Source: Prevotella sp. (lineage in GTDB: Bacteria; Bacillota; Clostridia; Oscillospirales; Ruminococcaceae). Taken from it: DNA of 40,713 bases. Below, piece by piece: positions 15,787 to 24,832 of this stretch (within the stretch, counting starts at the first letter, position 1; every line of letters starts with the position of its first letter). The translations under genes were made by a program, and so were the position numbers. The DNA lies in the NCBI GenBank assembly GCA_023663025.1, contig JAMPIC010000019.1:1-40713 (forward strand), in the 5' to 3' direction. The notes under the pieces were generated by a model, which was given only the letters and a program-made list of their open reading frames with translations, had not been told where the DNA came from and did not search any database.

Positions 15787-17283
15787 ATGTCGAGCTTTAA
15801 AAAGCTTCTTTCATTGGTCTCAGCCGCGGCTCTGGCTGTTTCGGCGATGACCGTGAATGTTTCCGCTCTGGAAACATATGACCCTTACAGCTATGACAGA
15901 TGGGGCGATCCGGTCGCTTCACAGGCGGGTTATACCGCCGAGAAATACATCGACGGCGAAATGATAGGCTGCGGAAATTTCTTTGAGCCTGCGGATCTGT
16001 TTATTTCCCACGATAACCTTATGTACATAGCGGATAAGGGCAACAACAGAATTGTTATTACCGACCTTGATTTTAATTTCATAAGGGAAATGAAAGAATT
16101 CTCCTATAACGGGGAGACGCTTACACTGAAAAAGCCTACGGGAATTTTCGTTGACCAGTATACAGGCAATATCTATATCTGCGATACGGAGAACGACCGG
16201 GTTATCAAGTGCGATACGGACGGAAACGTCGACAGGCTTTTCGGCAAGCCGGACACCGAGCTGTACGACCAGAACCTTACCTATAACCCCTCAAAGGTTC
16301 TCGTTGACAAAGCGGGAAACGTTTATGTGGTTGTAAGATCACAGACAAAGGGCGCGGTAATGTTCAACAGCGAAGGCGAGTTCCTGGGTTTCTACGGAGC
16401 GAACCGCGTTGAGGCTACGGCGGAGGTTATTGCAAACGCTTTCTGGAACCTGATCGGTACTCAGGAGCAGAGAGACAGGCGCGCAAAGCAAACGCCTATC
16501 GGTTTCTCAAACTTTGATATCGACGACGACGGTTTCATTTTCACCGTTACCGACTCTCAGGAAGTGGAGACCGACCTTGTCAAGAAGCTTAACCCCAGAG
16601 GCGACAATATTCTCGACTCGCTGGGCGCGGCGGATATGACTTTCGGAGATATGGCTCCCACATATTACTCGATCTATTCCAAGAAATCCAGCCTTACCGA
16701 TATAGACTTGGGTCCCAATGGCGAGCTGAATATTCTGGATTTCCAGCACGGACGTATTTTCCAGTATGACAAGGAATGCTGGCTGCTGTTCATTATGGGC
16801 GGTTCGGGGGATCAACTGGGTCTGTTCCTTTCGGCGGCTGCCATCGAAAGCCACGACAATCACCTTTATGTTCTGGATTCGAGAAAAAATAACATCACGG
16901 TCTTTACACGGACGGTTTTCGGAGAGATTGTTACCGAGGCGGCAAACCTTTATAACGACGGTCTTTACGAGGAATCGTTAGTTCCCTGGCAGAACGTGCT
17001 CAAGTACGACGGAAACTACCGCAGAGCCTATATAGGCATAGGCAACGCGCTCTACAACAAGTACGAGTACAAAGAGGCGATGGGCTACTTCAAGATATCC
17101 ATAAGCCGCGACCGCTACAACAGAGCCTTTGAGGGCTACCGCGATCAGTGGCTGAAAGACAACTACGTTATGGCTATCATAGTCATAGTACTCATAATAG
17201 TGCTGCTGGTAGTCTACAACAAGCTGAGAAAACAGGGCAAGATCGTTTATCCTTGGGAAAAGAACAGAAAGGGCGGTGTGTGA
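15787..17283 (+). CDS. NHL-repeat propeller protein with TPR-like region and C-terminal anchor
   Basis: A 498-residue extracytoplasmic protein. A signal peptide (SLVSAAALAVSAMTVNVSA) is followed by a beta-propeller with NHL-type repeats (LMYIADKGNNRIVITD, GNIYICDTENDRVIKCD, ELNILDFQHGRIFQYD, HLYVLDSRKNNITVF). Two TPR-like helix pairs follow at about residues 380-440, then one membrane helix (about 457-475) and a basic tail. It probably faces outward at the membrane and binds a partner protein or glycan. It is in the middle of the transport operon with GGAGG before the ATG. I see no catalytic motif, so a role in transporter assembly or substrate capture is inference. Confidence 0.78.
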   Translation: MSSFKKLLSLVSAAALAVSAMTVNVSALETYDPYSYDRWGDPVASQAGYTAEKYIDGEMIGCGNFFEPADLFISHDNLMYIADKGNNRIVITDLDFNFIREMKEFSYNGETLTLKKPTGIFVDQYTGNIYICDTENDRVIKCDTDGNVDRLFGKPDTELYDQNLTYNPSKVLVDKAGNVYVVVRSQTKGAVMFNSEGEFLGFYGANRVEATAEVIANAFWNLIGTQEQRDRRAKQTPIGFSNFDIDDDGFIFTVTDSQEVETDLVKKLNPRGDNILDSLGAADMTFGDMAPTYYSIYSKKSSLTDIDLGPNGELNILDFQHGRIFQYDKECWLLFIMGGSGDQLGLFLSAAAIESHDNHLYVLDSRKNNITVFTRTVFGEIVTEAANLYNDGLYEESLVPWQNVLKYDGNYRRAYIGIGNALYNKYEYKEAMGYFKISISRDRYNRAFEGYRDQWLKDNYVMAIIVIVLIIVLLVVYNKLRKQGKIVYPWEKNRKGGV

Positions 17284-17284
17284 T

Positions 17285-17914
17285 ATGCTGGATCTGACAA
17301 AAGGACAATTTGTTAAACATGTGGTTATGCACCCCTTCGAGGGCTTCGAGGATCTGCGCTGGAAAAAGCAAGGCTCGATGGGAATTGCCTGCGTCGTTGT
17401 GTGCTTGCTGTTTATTCAGCAGATAGCCTACAGCAGAATGTACGGCTTCCAGTATTATTCCAGCTACGACAAAATCTTCAACATCGTACCCTACTTGTTC
17501 CGAAGTTTTATCCTGTTCGGCACTTGGGTAGTGGCAAACTGGGCGATGTGTACGCTGTTCGACGGCGAGGGCACGATGAAAAATATTTTCGTCAATTCCG
17601 CTTACGCGCTTATACCCTATATCACAGGCTACCTTATCGGTACGGTTATGTCACACTTCCTTATCAAGGACGAATACATCTTCATTCAGTCCGTCGAAAT
17701 AATCGGACTTTGCTGGAGCTTCGTTCTCCTTATCTCGGGAATAAAAGCTGTGCATCAGTTCAGCTTCGGCAAGACTATCGCGCTTATGCTCCTGACGCTG
17801 GTCGCAATGGTGGCTATCCTGTTCCTGCTCGTTCTGCTTCTTACGCTGTTCCAGCAGGTGCTGATCTTCATTCTTTCGATCTATACGGAGCTTTCCTACA
17901 GGTTCAGAGTTTAA
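17285..17914 (+). CDS. Yip1-family membrane protein
   Basis: A 209-residue protein with about five membrane helices and the layout of the Yip1 domain: a short cytoplasmic N-terminus (HPFEGFEDLRWKKQGS), then helices with NWAMCTLFDGEGTMKNIF and SAYALIPYI. Such proteins are often found beside sugar ABC genes of this type; their function is unknown. The ATG at 17285 is one base after the stop of the preceding gene, so translation is probably coupled. The frame is open three codons further upstream, but those overlap the previous gene and the GGGCGGTG site. Confidence 0.85.
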   Translation: MLDLTKGQFVKHVVMHPFEGFEDLRWKKQGSMGIACVVVCLLFIQQIAYSRMYGFQYYSSYDKIFNIVPYLFRSFILFGTWVVANWAMCTLFDGEGTMKNIFVNSAYALIPYITGYLIGTVMSHFLIKDEYIFIQSVEIIGLCWSFVLLISGIKAVHQFSFGKTIALMLLTLVAMVAILFLLVLLLTLFQQVLIFILSIYTELSYRFRV

Positions 17915-17943
17915 CTAAAATACGAAAAGTGGTGAAATAACGA

Positions 17944-20232
17944 ATGCAGAAAAGGTTAAAGAAGCTTATTGCCTGCTTTTGCTGTCTGGCTATGATGATT
18001 CCCCTGTGCGCTATCCCCGCAAGCTCGGACAGCGAGGCTGCCGATGATACTTCCTCCGACAGCGACGCTCCCGTAGACGAGGACGATTACGCCATGGACG
18101 AGGACGAACCCCTCATTACGGACGAACAGGCAATGGCTGAAATGAAGCTTGCGGTCGAAAACGACAAGCTGGCTCTCTGGTACAACGACAAGGACATTAC
18201 CCTTGCGCTGGTTGACAAGAACACGGGCGAGACATGGTGGTCCAATCCCATAAACGCCGACGCTTCCGCGGGCAAAGCGGCTCAGAAGCAGGAGCTTAAA
18301 TCGGGTCTGACGCTTATCTACGGCGAGCCTTCGGCAAGACGTACCACTCAAAGCCACAGCAAGGCTAAGAGTACGGCTACCATGAAAGCCACAGCTACGG
18401 GTCTGGAGGTCGTATACGACTTCTCACAGGCGGAGATTGCCGTTCCCGTTGTATATACTCTTTATGACGACTATATGAGCCTTAACGTTGTCACCAAGGA
18501 TATCGACGAAAAGACAAGTTCAAAGATCACGACAAATCTGGCGTTTATGTCTGCCTTCGGCGCTGCCGATATGGAGGAGGAAGGCTACTTCGTTATTCCT
18601 GACGGAAGCGGCGCGGTCATCAACTTCAACAACAACAAGGCGGGCTACAGGGTCTATAAGGGCAAGGTTTACGGCAGGGATATCACCGCCGTCAGCACCA
18701 CAAAGCCTTCCTCGTCGAGACAGGTCTATCTGCCAATGTACGGCATCGTCAAGGGCAACAGCGGCATGATGGTCGTTGCGGACAAGGGCGATACCTGCGC
18801 TTCGATCAACGCTTACGTTGCAGGTCAGAAAAAGACTAGCTACAACGCCTGCTATTTCGATTTTGAAATAAGAACAAGCGACGAATACCTGATGGGCGGC
18901 GAGGCAAACCCTCTCAGAGTTTTCGAGAAGCGCGGCATTCTCGTTCCCGAGATCGAGGTACGGTACTACCCCGTTTCCAAGGACGACAAGTCGGAGGTCA
19001 ACTATACCGACATAGCAGCTTCCTACAGGAATTACCTTAAAACCGTTCAGGGAGTTGAAAAATCCTCCGCCGCCGACAGCAGCGCACTTTACATGGATCT
19101 GTACGGCGCAACGCTGAAGCAGGAGACGGTTTTAGGTTTCCCCGTTACCATGCAGCACAAGACGACCTCTTTCAGCGACGCTAAAAATATCCTTGAGCAG
19201 CTTAAGGGTCTGGGCGTTGACAAGATGGTGGTAAACTACAATCAGTGGACTACCGCCGATATCAAGGAAAAGGTTTCCGACAAGGCGAAGCCCGCGTCCA
19301 TACTGGGCGGAAAGAGCGACTTCAACGCGCTGATGGATTACGCCAAGTCCAATAATATCACGATCTATCCCGAAGTGGATAACCTTACCTTTAAGTCGGG
19401 AAGCGGCTACTTTACAATGACCGACACAGCGATAAGAGTTTCCAATGCTTACTCCAGGCAGATCGAATACGACCTTGCCCACGGCGTTGAAAACAAGTTC
19501 TACGACGCAATGTCGCTGCTCAGTCCGAGAAAATATGCGAAGATGTTCGCAAATCTCGAAAAGAGCTACAGCAAATACGGTCTGGACACCATCTCCCTCG
19601 GAAGCGCCACCACCGTTATCTACGGCGACTACGGCAAAAATTCCGTATCGAGAGAAATGTTCAAGACAAATCTCCAGGGTTATATGGAGTCTCTCAAAGC
19701 TTCAGTTCCCTCGATCCTTGCGGACGGCGCAAACGCTTACGTCCTCAAATATGTGGATCATGTTTCGGACGTTCCCCTCAATTCAAGCAAGTACGACGTT
19801 TTTGACGGAGACATTCCTTTCTACCAGATCGTAATGAGCGGTCTCAAACCGGTTTCCACCACGGCGGTAAACGGCGACGCTCAGGTAGCCGACCTTGTTC
19901 TCAGAGCTATTGCATGCGGCTCGAACCTGCGGTTCGACTTTACTGCGGAAACCGCCGACGAGCTGAAGGATACCCGCTACGACACCCTGTACTACTCGAA
20001 CTACAGGTACTGGCTGGAGGACGCTGCGGGCTGCTACAAGTTTGCCGAGGAAGTCCTTTCGCAGACGGCGGGAGCGGAGATAACAAGCTATACCGTTCAG
20101 CCCGACGGCAAGATCGAGACGGCGTATTCCAATGGTGTAACCACCGTTGTGGATCTGAACGCAAGAACCGCTGCGGTCAACGGAAAAACAATCAGCATTT
20201 ACGACTATGTCGGAGAGGAGGCAATCGGCTGA
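17944..20232 (+). CDS. DUF5696-type secreted protein
   Basis: A 762-residue exported protein. A signal sequence (KKLIACFCCLAMMIPLCAIP) is followed by a Ser/Asp/Glu-rich stretch to about residue 60, a beta-rich region to about 390 and a region that looks like a TIM barrel (about 400-680: DAKNILEQLKGLGVDKMVVNY, NNITIYPEVDN, GLDTISLGSA). This matches my memory of DUF5696 proteins, which occur with sugar ABC transporters and Yip1 proteins. Glycoside hydrolase activity is possible from fold and context, but I cannot name catalytic residues. Its TGA overlaps the next gene's ATG by one base. Confidence 0.75.
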   Translation: MQKRLKKLIACFCCLAMMIPLCAIPASSDSEAADDTSSDSDAPVDEDDYAMDEDEPLITDEQAMAEMKLAVENDKLALWYNDKDITLALVDKNTGETWWSNPINADASAGKAAQKQELKSGLTLIYGEPSARRTTQSHSKAKSTATMKATATGLEVVYDFSQAEIAVPVVYTLYDDYMSLNVVTKDIDEKTSSKITTNLAFMSAFGAADMEEEGYFVIPDGSGAVINFNNNKAGYRVYKGKVYGRDITAVSTTKPSSSRQVYLPMYGIVKGNSGMMVVADKGDTCASINAYVAGQKKTSYNACYFDFEIRTSDEYLMGGEANPLRVFEKRGILVPEIEVRYYPVSKDDKSEVNYTDIAASYRNYLKTVQGVEKSSAADSSALYMDLYGATLKQETVLGFPVTMQHKTTSFSDAKNILEQLKGLGVDKMVVNYNQWTTADIKEKVSDKAKPASILGGKSDFNALMDYAKSNNITIYPEVDNLTFKSGSGYFTMTDTAIRVSNAYSRQIEYDLAHGVENKFYDAMSLLSPRKYAKMFANLEKSYSKYGLDTISLGSATTVIYGDYGKNSVSREMFKTNLQGYMESLKASVPSILADGANAYVLKYVDHVSDVPLNSSKYDVFDGDIPFYQIVMSGLKPVSTTAVNGDAQVADLVLRAIACGSNLRFDFTAETADELKDTRYDTLYYSNYRYWLEDAAGCYKFAEEVLSQTAGAEITSYTVQPDGKIETAYSNGVTTVVDLNARTAAVNGKTISIYDYVGEEAIG

Positions 20233-21152
20233 TGAAAAGACTTAATTTGTCCTACGAAAAGAAAAAAGGTCTTTACGGCTACGGATTTATCGCACTCTGG
20301 TTTGTCGGCGCGCTGATGTTCTTCATCATACCGCTTCTCCAGTCGTTCTACTATTCGTTCCATACGGTAACGCCCGAAACGGGTTACCTGGATATAAGAC
20401 CGCTGACGAGCGGCGGAAAGACCGATATCTTCCTTAACTATAAGGACGCTTTTCTGAAGGACCCCAACTTCAGCCAGTATCTGGTCGAAGTTCTCAAGGA
20501 TATGGCGCTGAACCTGCCGGTTATCGTTGTATTCTCACTGTTTGTTGCTATCGTAATCAATCAGAAGTTCCGCGGAAGAACGTTCGCAAGAGCGGTATTC
20601 TTCCTGCCGGTAATCATTGCCACAGGTCCCGTTTACGCCATCATCACCGGCGACCTTGAAACAGGCGGAAACAATGAAGCCGCGCAGTTCTCCACAATGT
20701 TCGAGGCGGACATGGTAGACCAGCTTCTGGAGTTTATCGGTATTTACGGCTTCGGCGATACCTTTACGGAGGTGCTGACGGAGATCACGTCGGATATCCT
20801 GAACCTTGTTTGGAAATGCGGTATCCAGATAATCATCTTCCTTTCGGCGCTGCAGGGCATACCCGCTTCCGCAAAGGAGGCTGCGGCTATCGAGGGCGCA
20901 ACTTCATGGGAGTTCTTCTGGAAGATCACTCTGCCCTACATTTCCTCGATGATTTTGGTAAATATCGTCTATACGGTAATCGACGCGTTTATCGACCCGA
21001 CCAATCAGGTAATGGAACGATTGCTAAGCGTCCAAAGCGAATGGAAGTACGGTTTCTCGGCTGCCATGGCTTGGAGCTACTTCGGTATCATTCTTATAGC
21101 GCTGGGCATCATATTCGCGATTATGAACAGACTTGTCTGGTACGATGATTAA
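20232..21152 (+). CDS. Sugar ABC permease, MalF type (pair 2)
   Basis: A 306-residue permease with six helices; EAA loop EAAAIEGATSWEFFWKITLP. A region of about 60 residues between helices (ETGGNNEAAQFSTMFEADM onward) may be an external loop. The ATG overlaps the preceding stop (TGATG), so translation is coupled. With the next gene it makes a second permease pair in the same operon, though no second binding protein is present. Confidence 0.9.
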   Translation: MKRLNLSYEKKKGLYGYGFIALWFVGALMFFIIPLLQSFYYSFHTVTPETGYLDIRPLTSGGKTDIFLNYKDAFLKDPNFSQYLVEVLKDMALNLPVIVVFSLFVAIVINQKFRGRTFARAVFFLPVIIATGPVYAIITGDLETGGNNEAAQFSTMFEADMVDQLLEFIGIYGFGDTFTEVLTEITSDILNLVWKCGIQIIIFLSALQGIPASAKEAAAIEGATSWEFFWKITLPYISSMILVNIVYTVIDAFIDPTNQVMERLLSVQSEWKYGFSAAMAWSYFGIILIALGIIFAIMNRLVWYDD

Positions 21153-21168
21153 TAAGGAGGCGGAGAAA

Positions 21169-22260
21169 ATGGCTGATACAACTATTACCACAAAAGGCGG
21201 ACTCTCCGGCTTCTTACAGAAGCATAAAGCGGAGAAACCGCCCAAGGAACCCAAAATGTCCCGCAAGGAAAAACGGGAACGCTTCAAGAAAAGGCTGGAA
21301 TGCCTTACCCCCGAGGAGCAGAGGTACTTAAAGAGAAAACAGGTCACCGACGCGGTATGGCCTATATTCAGAGCGGTAATTGTTTTCGGACTTTGCTTTA
21401 TCATTCTTTATCCTTTGATATTCATGATCTCCTCGGCGTTCCGTCCCAGCGCGGACATGAACGACCCCACAGTCATGTGGATACCCAAGCGCCTTACCAT
21501 GAGCAACCTGACCGACGTTATCAGAGCAATGAATTTCTGGAGCACGCTGGGCAACACGCTTGTGCTGAATATCGGCTGCTCGATCATACAGGTACTTACC
21601 TGCGCGGTCACGGGATACGGCTTTGCGCGGTATAATTTCAAGGGCAAGAAGATACTGTTCTTCGTGGTTATCATGATGATCCTTGTTCCCCCGCAGATCA
21701 TACTTATCCCCCAGTATATGTTCTTCCGTTACTTCAATCCTCTGGGTTTATGGCACACCATTACGGGCGATTTCATCAACCTTATCAACACGCCTGTGAC
21801 GATGTACTTCCCCGCTCTGACGGCAAACGGTCTGAGAGCAGGTTTGTTCATATTCCTGTTCAGACAATCCTTTATGGGACTTCCCAAGGAGCTTGAGGAC
21901 GCCGCGGCTCTCGACGGCTGCTCGCCTTTCACGGCGTTTGTAAGAGTAATGGTTCCCAATGCGGGATCAACATTCCTGACGGTTTTCCTGTTCTCCATCG
22001 TGTGGTACTGGAACGACTACTATGTAAGTACGTCTTTCTTCACCGAGAACAAGACTATCGCGCTGACGCTGAAAAACCTCAGTTCCAATATCAAGGTGCT
22101 GGTATTCGGCGACGCGAACGCTCAGGTAAACACCCGCGAGATCATCGTATGGATGGAAGCGGCGTGTCTGATCTCGATACTTCCGATACTTGTGCTGTAT
22201 GTGTGTCTGCAAAAGAACTTTACAGAGGGTATCGCGCGTTCGGGTCTTACCGGCATGTAA
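21169..22260 (+). CDS. Sugar ABC permease, MalG type (pair 2)
   Basis: A 363-residue permease with a basic cytoplasmic N-terminal extension of about 70 residues rich in Lys, Arg and Glu (KMSRKEKRERFKKRLE), then six helices. The EAA loop reads EDAAALDGCSPFTAFVRVMVP. The start is ATG at 21169, after AAGGAGG. It is the last gene of the operon and partners the preceding permease. Confidence 0.9.
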   Translation: MADTTITTKGGLSGFLQKHKAEKPPKEPKMSRKEKRERFKKRLECLTPEEQRYLKRKQVTDAVWPIFRAVIVFGLCFIILYPLIFMISSAFRPSADMNDPTVMWIPKRLTMSNLTDVIRAMNFWSTLGNTLVLNIGCSIIQVLTCAVTGYGFARYNFKGKKILFFVVIMMILVPPQIILIPQYMFFRYFNPLGLWHTITGDFINLINTPVTMYFPALTANGLRAGLFIFLFRQSFMGLPKELEDAAALDGCSPFTAFVRVMVPNAGSTFLTVFLFSIVWYWNDYYVSTSFFTENKTIALTLKNLSSNIKVLVFGDANAQVNTREIIVWMEAACLISILPILVLYVCLQKNFTEGIARSGLTGM

Positions 22261-22291
22261 CTGCGGAACGCATATCAAACAAAAAGCAGGA

Positions 22292-22317
22292 AAAGGGTAC
22301 GGTTTTTCCGTACCCTT
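22292..22317 (+). terminator. Hairpin at the operon end
   Basis: Perfect stem AAGGGTACGG/CCGTACCCTT with a 5-base loop but no T run behind it. It may act as a weak terminator or protect the 3' end of the mRNA. Confidence 0.5.
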
Positions 22318-22387
22318 ACTGTGTAATTGCCGTGCGCTTGATATTGCCTATATGTTCCGTTGAACAAATAAAATCTAAGGAGAAGAA

Positions 22388-24694
22388 ATGGACAGATCAT
22401 CAAATATATTATGGTACAGATCCCCCGCCGAAAACTGGGACGAGGCTCTCCCCGTGGGAAACGGCAGGCTGGGCGGAATGGTTTTCGGCAAGCCCGCGGA
22501 CGAGCTGATACAGCTTAACGAGGATTCCATATGGTCGGGAGGCTTCCGCAAAAGGAACAATCCCAAGGCGTATGAAAATCTCGAAAAAATGCGCGCCCTT
22601 ATCCGCGAGGGCAAAACTTCCGAAGCGGAGGCGCTTTGTTCCGACGCGTTCTACGGCACGAACGAAAATCAGCGGCACTATCAGCCGCTGGGAGATTTCC
22701 ACATATGGCAGGACAATGCCGACGGCTTCACCGACTATGAAAGAAGTCTCGACATTGAAAATTCCCTCTGCGCCGCCCATTGGAAAAGCGGCGGGGTCTC
22801 CTATTCGAGGACGGTTTTCGCTTCCTTTCCCGACAACGTTATCGTAATTCGCTTTGCCGCCGACAAAAAGGGCGCTGTAGGCTTTACCGCCCTTATCGAC
22901 GGCAAGGACGACGATTACGACAAAAACGAGGCTTACGACTCAAGCACCCTGCTTTTCACCATGTCGGACGGAGTACCCTACGCGGCGGCGATATCCTGCG
23001 CCGCAAAGGGCGGCAGGGCGTTCTGCGACGCGAACCGTATCCGCGTGGAGAACGCGGACGAGGCTGTGATAACGATTGCCTGTCAGACCGCTTTCCGCAC
23101 CTCCGACTATGAGAAGCTTGCGATCAGTCAGGCAAAAGCGGCGGCGCGCAAGGACTTTAACATTCTCATGGCATGGCATATTGCGGACTACCGTTCGCTC
23201 TATGACCGCTGCGAGCTGAAGCTGTGCGGCAGCGGAGGCAGCGGCGGCAGCGATGGCTGCGGGGAGCTTCCAACGGACGAAAGGCTGCAAAGGGTCAGGG
23301 ACGGCGAAAAGGACAACAAGCTTGCGGAGCTGTACTTCAATTTCTCCCGCTATCTGATGATATCGGGAAGCCGTCCGGGAACGCTTCCGCTGAACCTGCA
23401 GGGCATATGGAACAAGGATATGTGGCCCGCCTGGGGCGGCAAGTACACAATAAACATCAACACGGAAATGAACTACTGGGGCGCGGAGATACAGAACCTG
23501 TCCGAATGCCACACTCCCCTGTTCGACCACATCGAGCGAATGCGGGAAAACGGGCGCGTCACGGCGCGGGAAATGTACCGCTGCCGCGGAACGGTGTGCC
23601 ACCACAACACGGATATCTGGGGGGACACCGCTCCGCAGGACAAATGGCTGCCCGGCACGCTTTGGGTAATGGGCATGGCTTGGCTCTGCACTCATCTGTA
23701 CGAGCATTATCTTTTCACGGGGGATAAGCTTTTCCTTGCAGAGAAGTACGACACTATCCGCGAAGCGGCGGAGTTTTTCACTGACTTCCTTATCGAGGAC
23801 GGTAAGGGCAGAGTGGTAACAAGTCCCTCGGTTTCTCCCGAAAATACCTATATTACAAAGGACGGCGCAAAGGGCACTATCTGTCAGGGACCTTCCATGG
23901 ACAGCCAGATTTTGCACGAGCTTTTCACGGCGGTGATAAACTGCTCCGAGGCTCTGGACGAAGTCGTCAAGCCGGAGGACGACGGGGAGTTCGTTCAAAA
24001 AATAAAGTCCCTGAGAGACAGGCTGCCCAAACCGGAGATAGGCAAGTACGGTCAGATAATGGAATGGGCGGAGGACTACGACGAAGCCGAGCCGGGGCAC
24101 AGGCATATATCCCAGCTTTTCGCGCTGTACCCCTACGACCTTATCACAAAGCGGCACACCCCCGAGCTTGCGGCGGCTGCCGAAGCCACGCTGATACGAC
24201 GTCTCACCCACGGCGGAGGACACACGGGCTGGTCGCGGGCATGGATAATCAATATGTGGGCGCGCCTTGGGGACGGAGCGCGGGTGAGCGAGAATATTTC
24301 CGCGCTGCTGGCATGGTCCACCAATATAAATATGCTGGATATGCACCCGCCTTTCCAGATAGACGGAAACTTCGGCGGCGGCGCGGGAATTGCGGAAGCG
24401 CTGCTGCAAAGCCACAGCGGGGAGATCTCGCTGCTGCCCGCCCTGCCCCCCGATTGGGAGAGCGGCTCCGTCCGAGGAATGACAGCAAGAGGCGGCTTCG
24501 AGCTGTCCTTTGACTGGAGCGGCGGAAAGGCAACGCGGCTTGAAATACTGTCCAAATGCGGAAATCCTTGCAGGATCGTGGGTACGGGTCTGACCGTTTC
24601 CCGAGGAGGAGAAGCCGTTCCCGCGGAGGATAACGGGGATACGGTTCGCTTCGGTACAGAGATGGGCGGGGTCTACAGCGTAACGGGATTTTGA
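22388..24694 (+). CDS. Alpha-L-fucosidase, glycoside hydrolase family 95
   Basis: A 768-residue enzyme without a signal peptide, so cytoplasmic. GH95 enzymes release alpha-1,2-linked L-fucose (some release L-galactose) by inversion. The N-terminal beta domain starts WYRSPAENWDEALPVGNGRL and continues with QLNEDSIWSGG. The (alpha/alpha)6 barrel contains NLQGIWNKDMWPAWGGKY, NINTEMNYW (Asn pair in the active site), HHNTDIWGD and, near the end, QIDGNFGGGAGIAEALLQS with the Asp expected to activate the Asn base. A Gly/Ser stretch (GSGGSGGSDG, about residues 281-290) looks like a recent insertion. TAAGGAG precedes the ATG. It lies 127 bases after the transport operon and probably acts on imported fucosylated oligosaccharides. 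Confidence 0.92.
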   Translation: MDRSSNILWYRSPAENWDEALPVGNGRLGGMVFGKPADELIQLNEDSIWSGGFRKRNNPKAYENLEKMRALIREGKTSEAEALCSDAFYGTNENQRHYQPLGDFHIWQDNADGFTDYERSLDIENSLCAAHWKSGGVSYSRTVFASFPDNVIVIRFAADKKGAVGFTALIDGKDDDYDKNEAYDSSTLLFTMSDGVPYAAAISCAAKGGRAFCDANRIRVENADEAVITIACQTAFRTSDYEKLAISQAKAAARKDFNILMAWHIADYRSLYDRCELKLCGSGGSGGSDGCGELPTDERLQRVRDGEKDNKLAELYFNFSRYLMISGSRPGTLPLNLQGIWNKDMWPAWGGKYTININTEMNYWGAEIQNLSECHTPLFDHIERMRENGRVTAREMYRCRGTVCHHNTDIWGDTAPQDKWLPGTLWVMGMAWLCTHLYEHYLFTGDKLFLAEKYDTIREAAEFFTDFLIEDGKGRVVTSPSVSPENTYITKDGAKGTICQGPSMDSQILHELFTAVINCSEALDEVVKPEDDGEFVQKIKSLRDRLPKPEIGKYGQIMEWAEDYDEAEPGHRHISQLFALYPYDLITKRHTPELAAAAEATLIRRLTHGGGHTGWSRAWIINMWARLGDGARVSENISALLAWSTNINMLDMHPPFQIDGNFGGGAGIAEALLQSHSGEISLLPALPPDWESGSVRGMTARGGFELSFDWSGGKATRLEILSKCGNPCRIVGTGLTVSRGGEAVPAEDNGDTVRFGTEMGGVYSVTGF

Positions 24695-24742
24695 ACCGGC
24701 GAAAAATATTTCCGAAAATTTCAGAACTTGCAGCAAATGCTA

Positions 24743-24771
24743 TTGATTTTTACGGGAAAATACTGTATAAT
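24743..24771 (+). promoter_or_regulatory. Promoter of the GH130 gene
   Basis: TTGATT, 17 bases, TATAAT. The short leader has a TGAGTC-TGAG-GACTCA hairpin at 24782-24797. Confidence 0.75.
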
Positions 24772-24832
24772 AATATTTAATGTGAGTCTGAGGACTCAGA
24801 GAATTTTACACCTTTGAAAGGCGGTTGTTTTA

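Noticed and set aside
22940..24736. 598-codon open frame on the minus strand, opposite the GH95 gene
   Set aside because: A shadow of GC-rich codon use. The plus-strand product matches a known enzyme family throughout.
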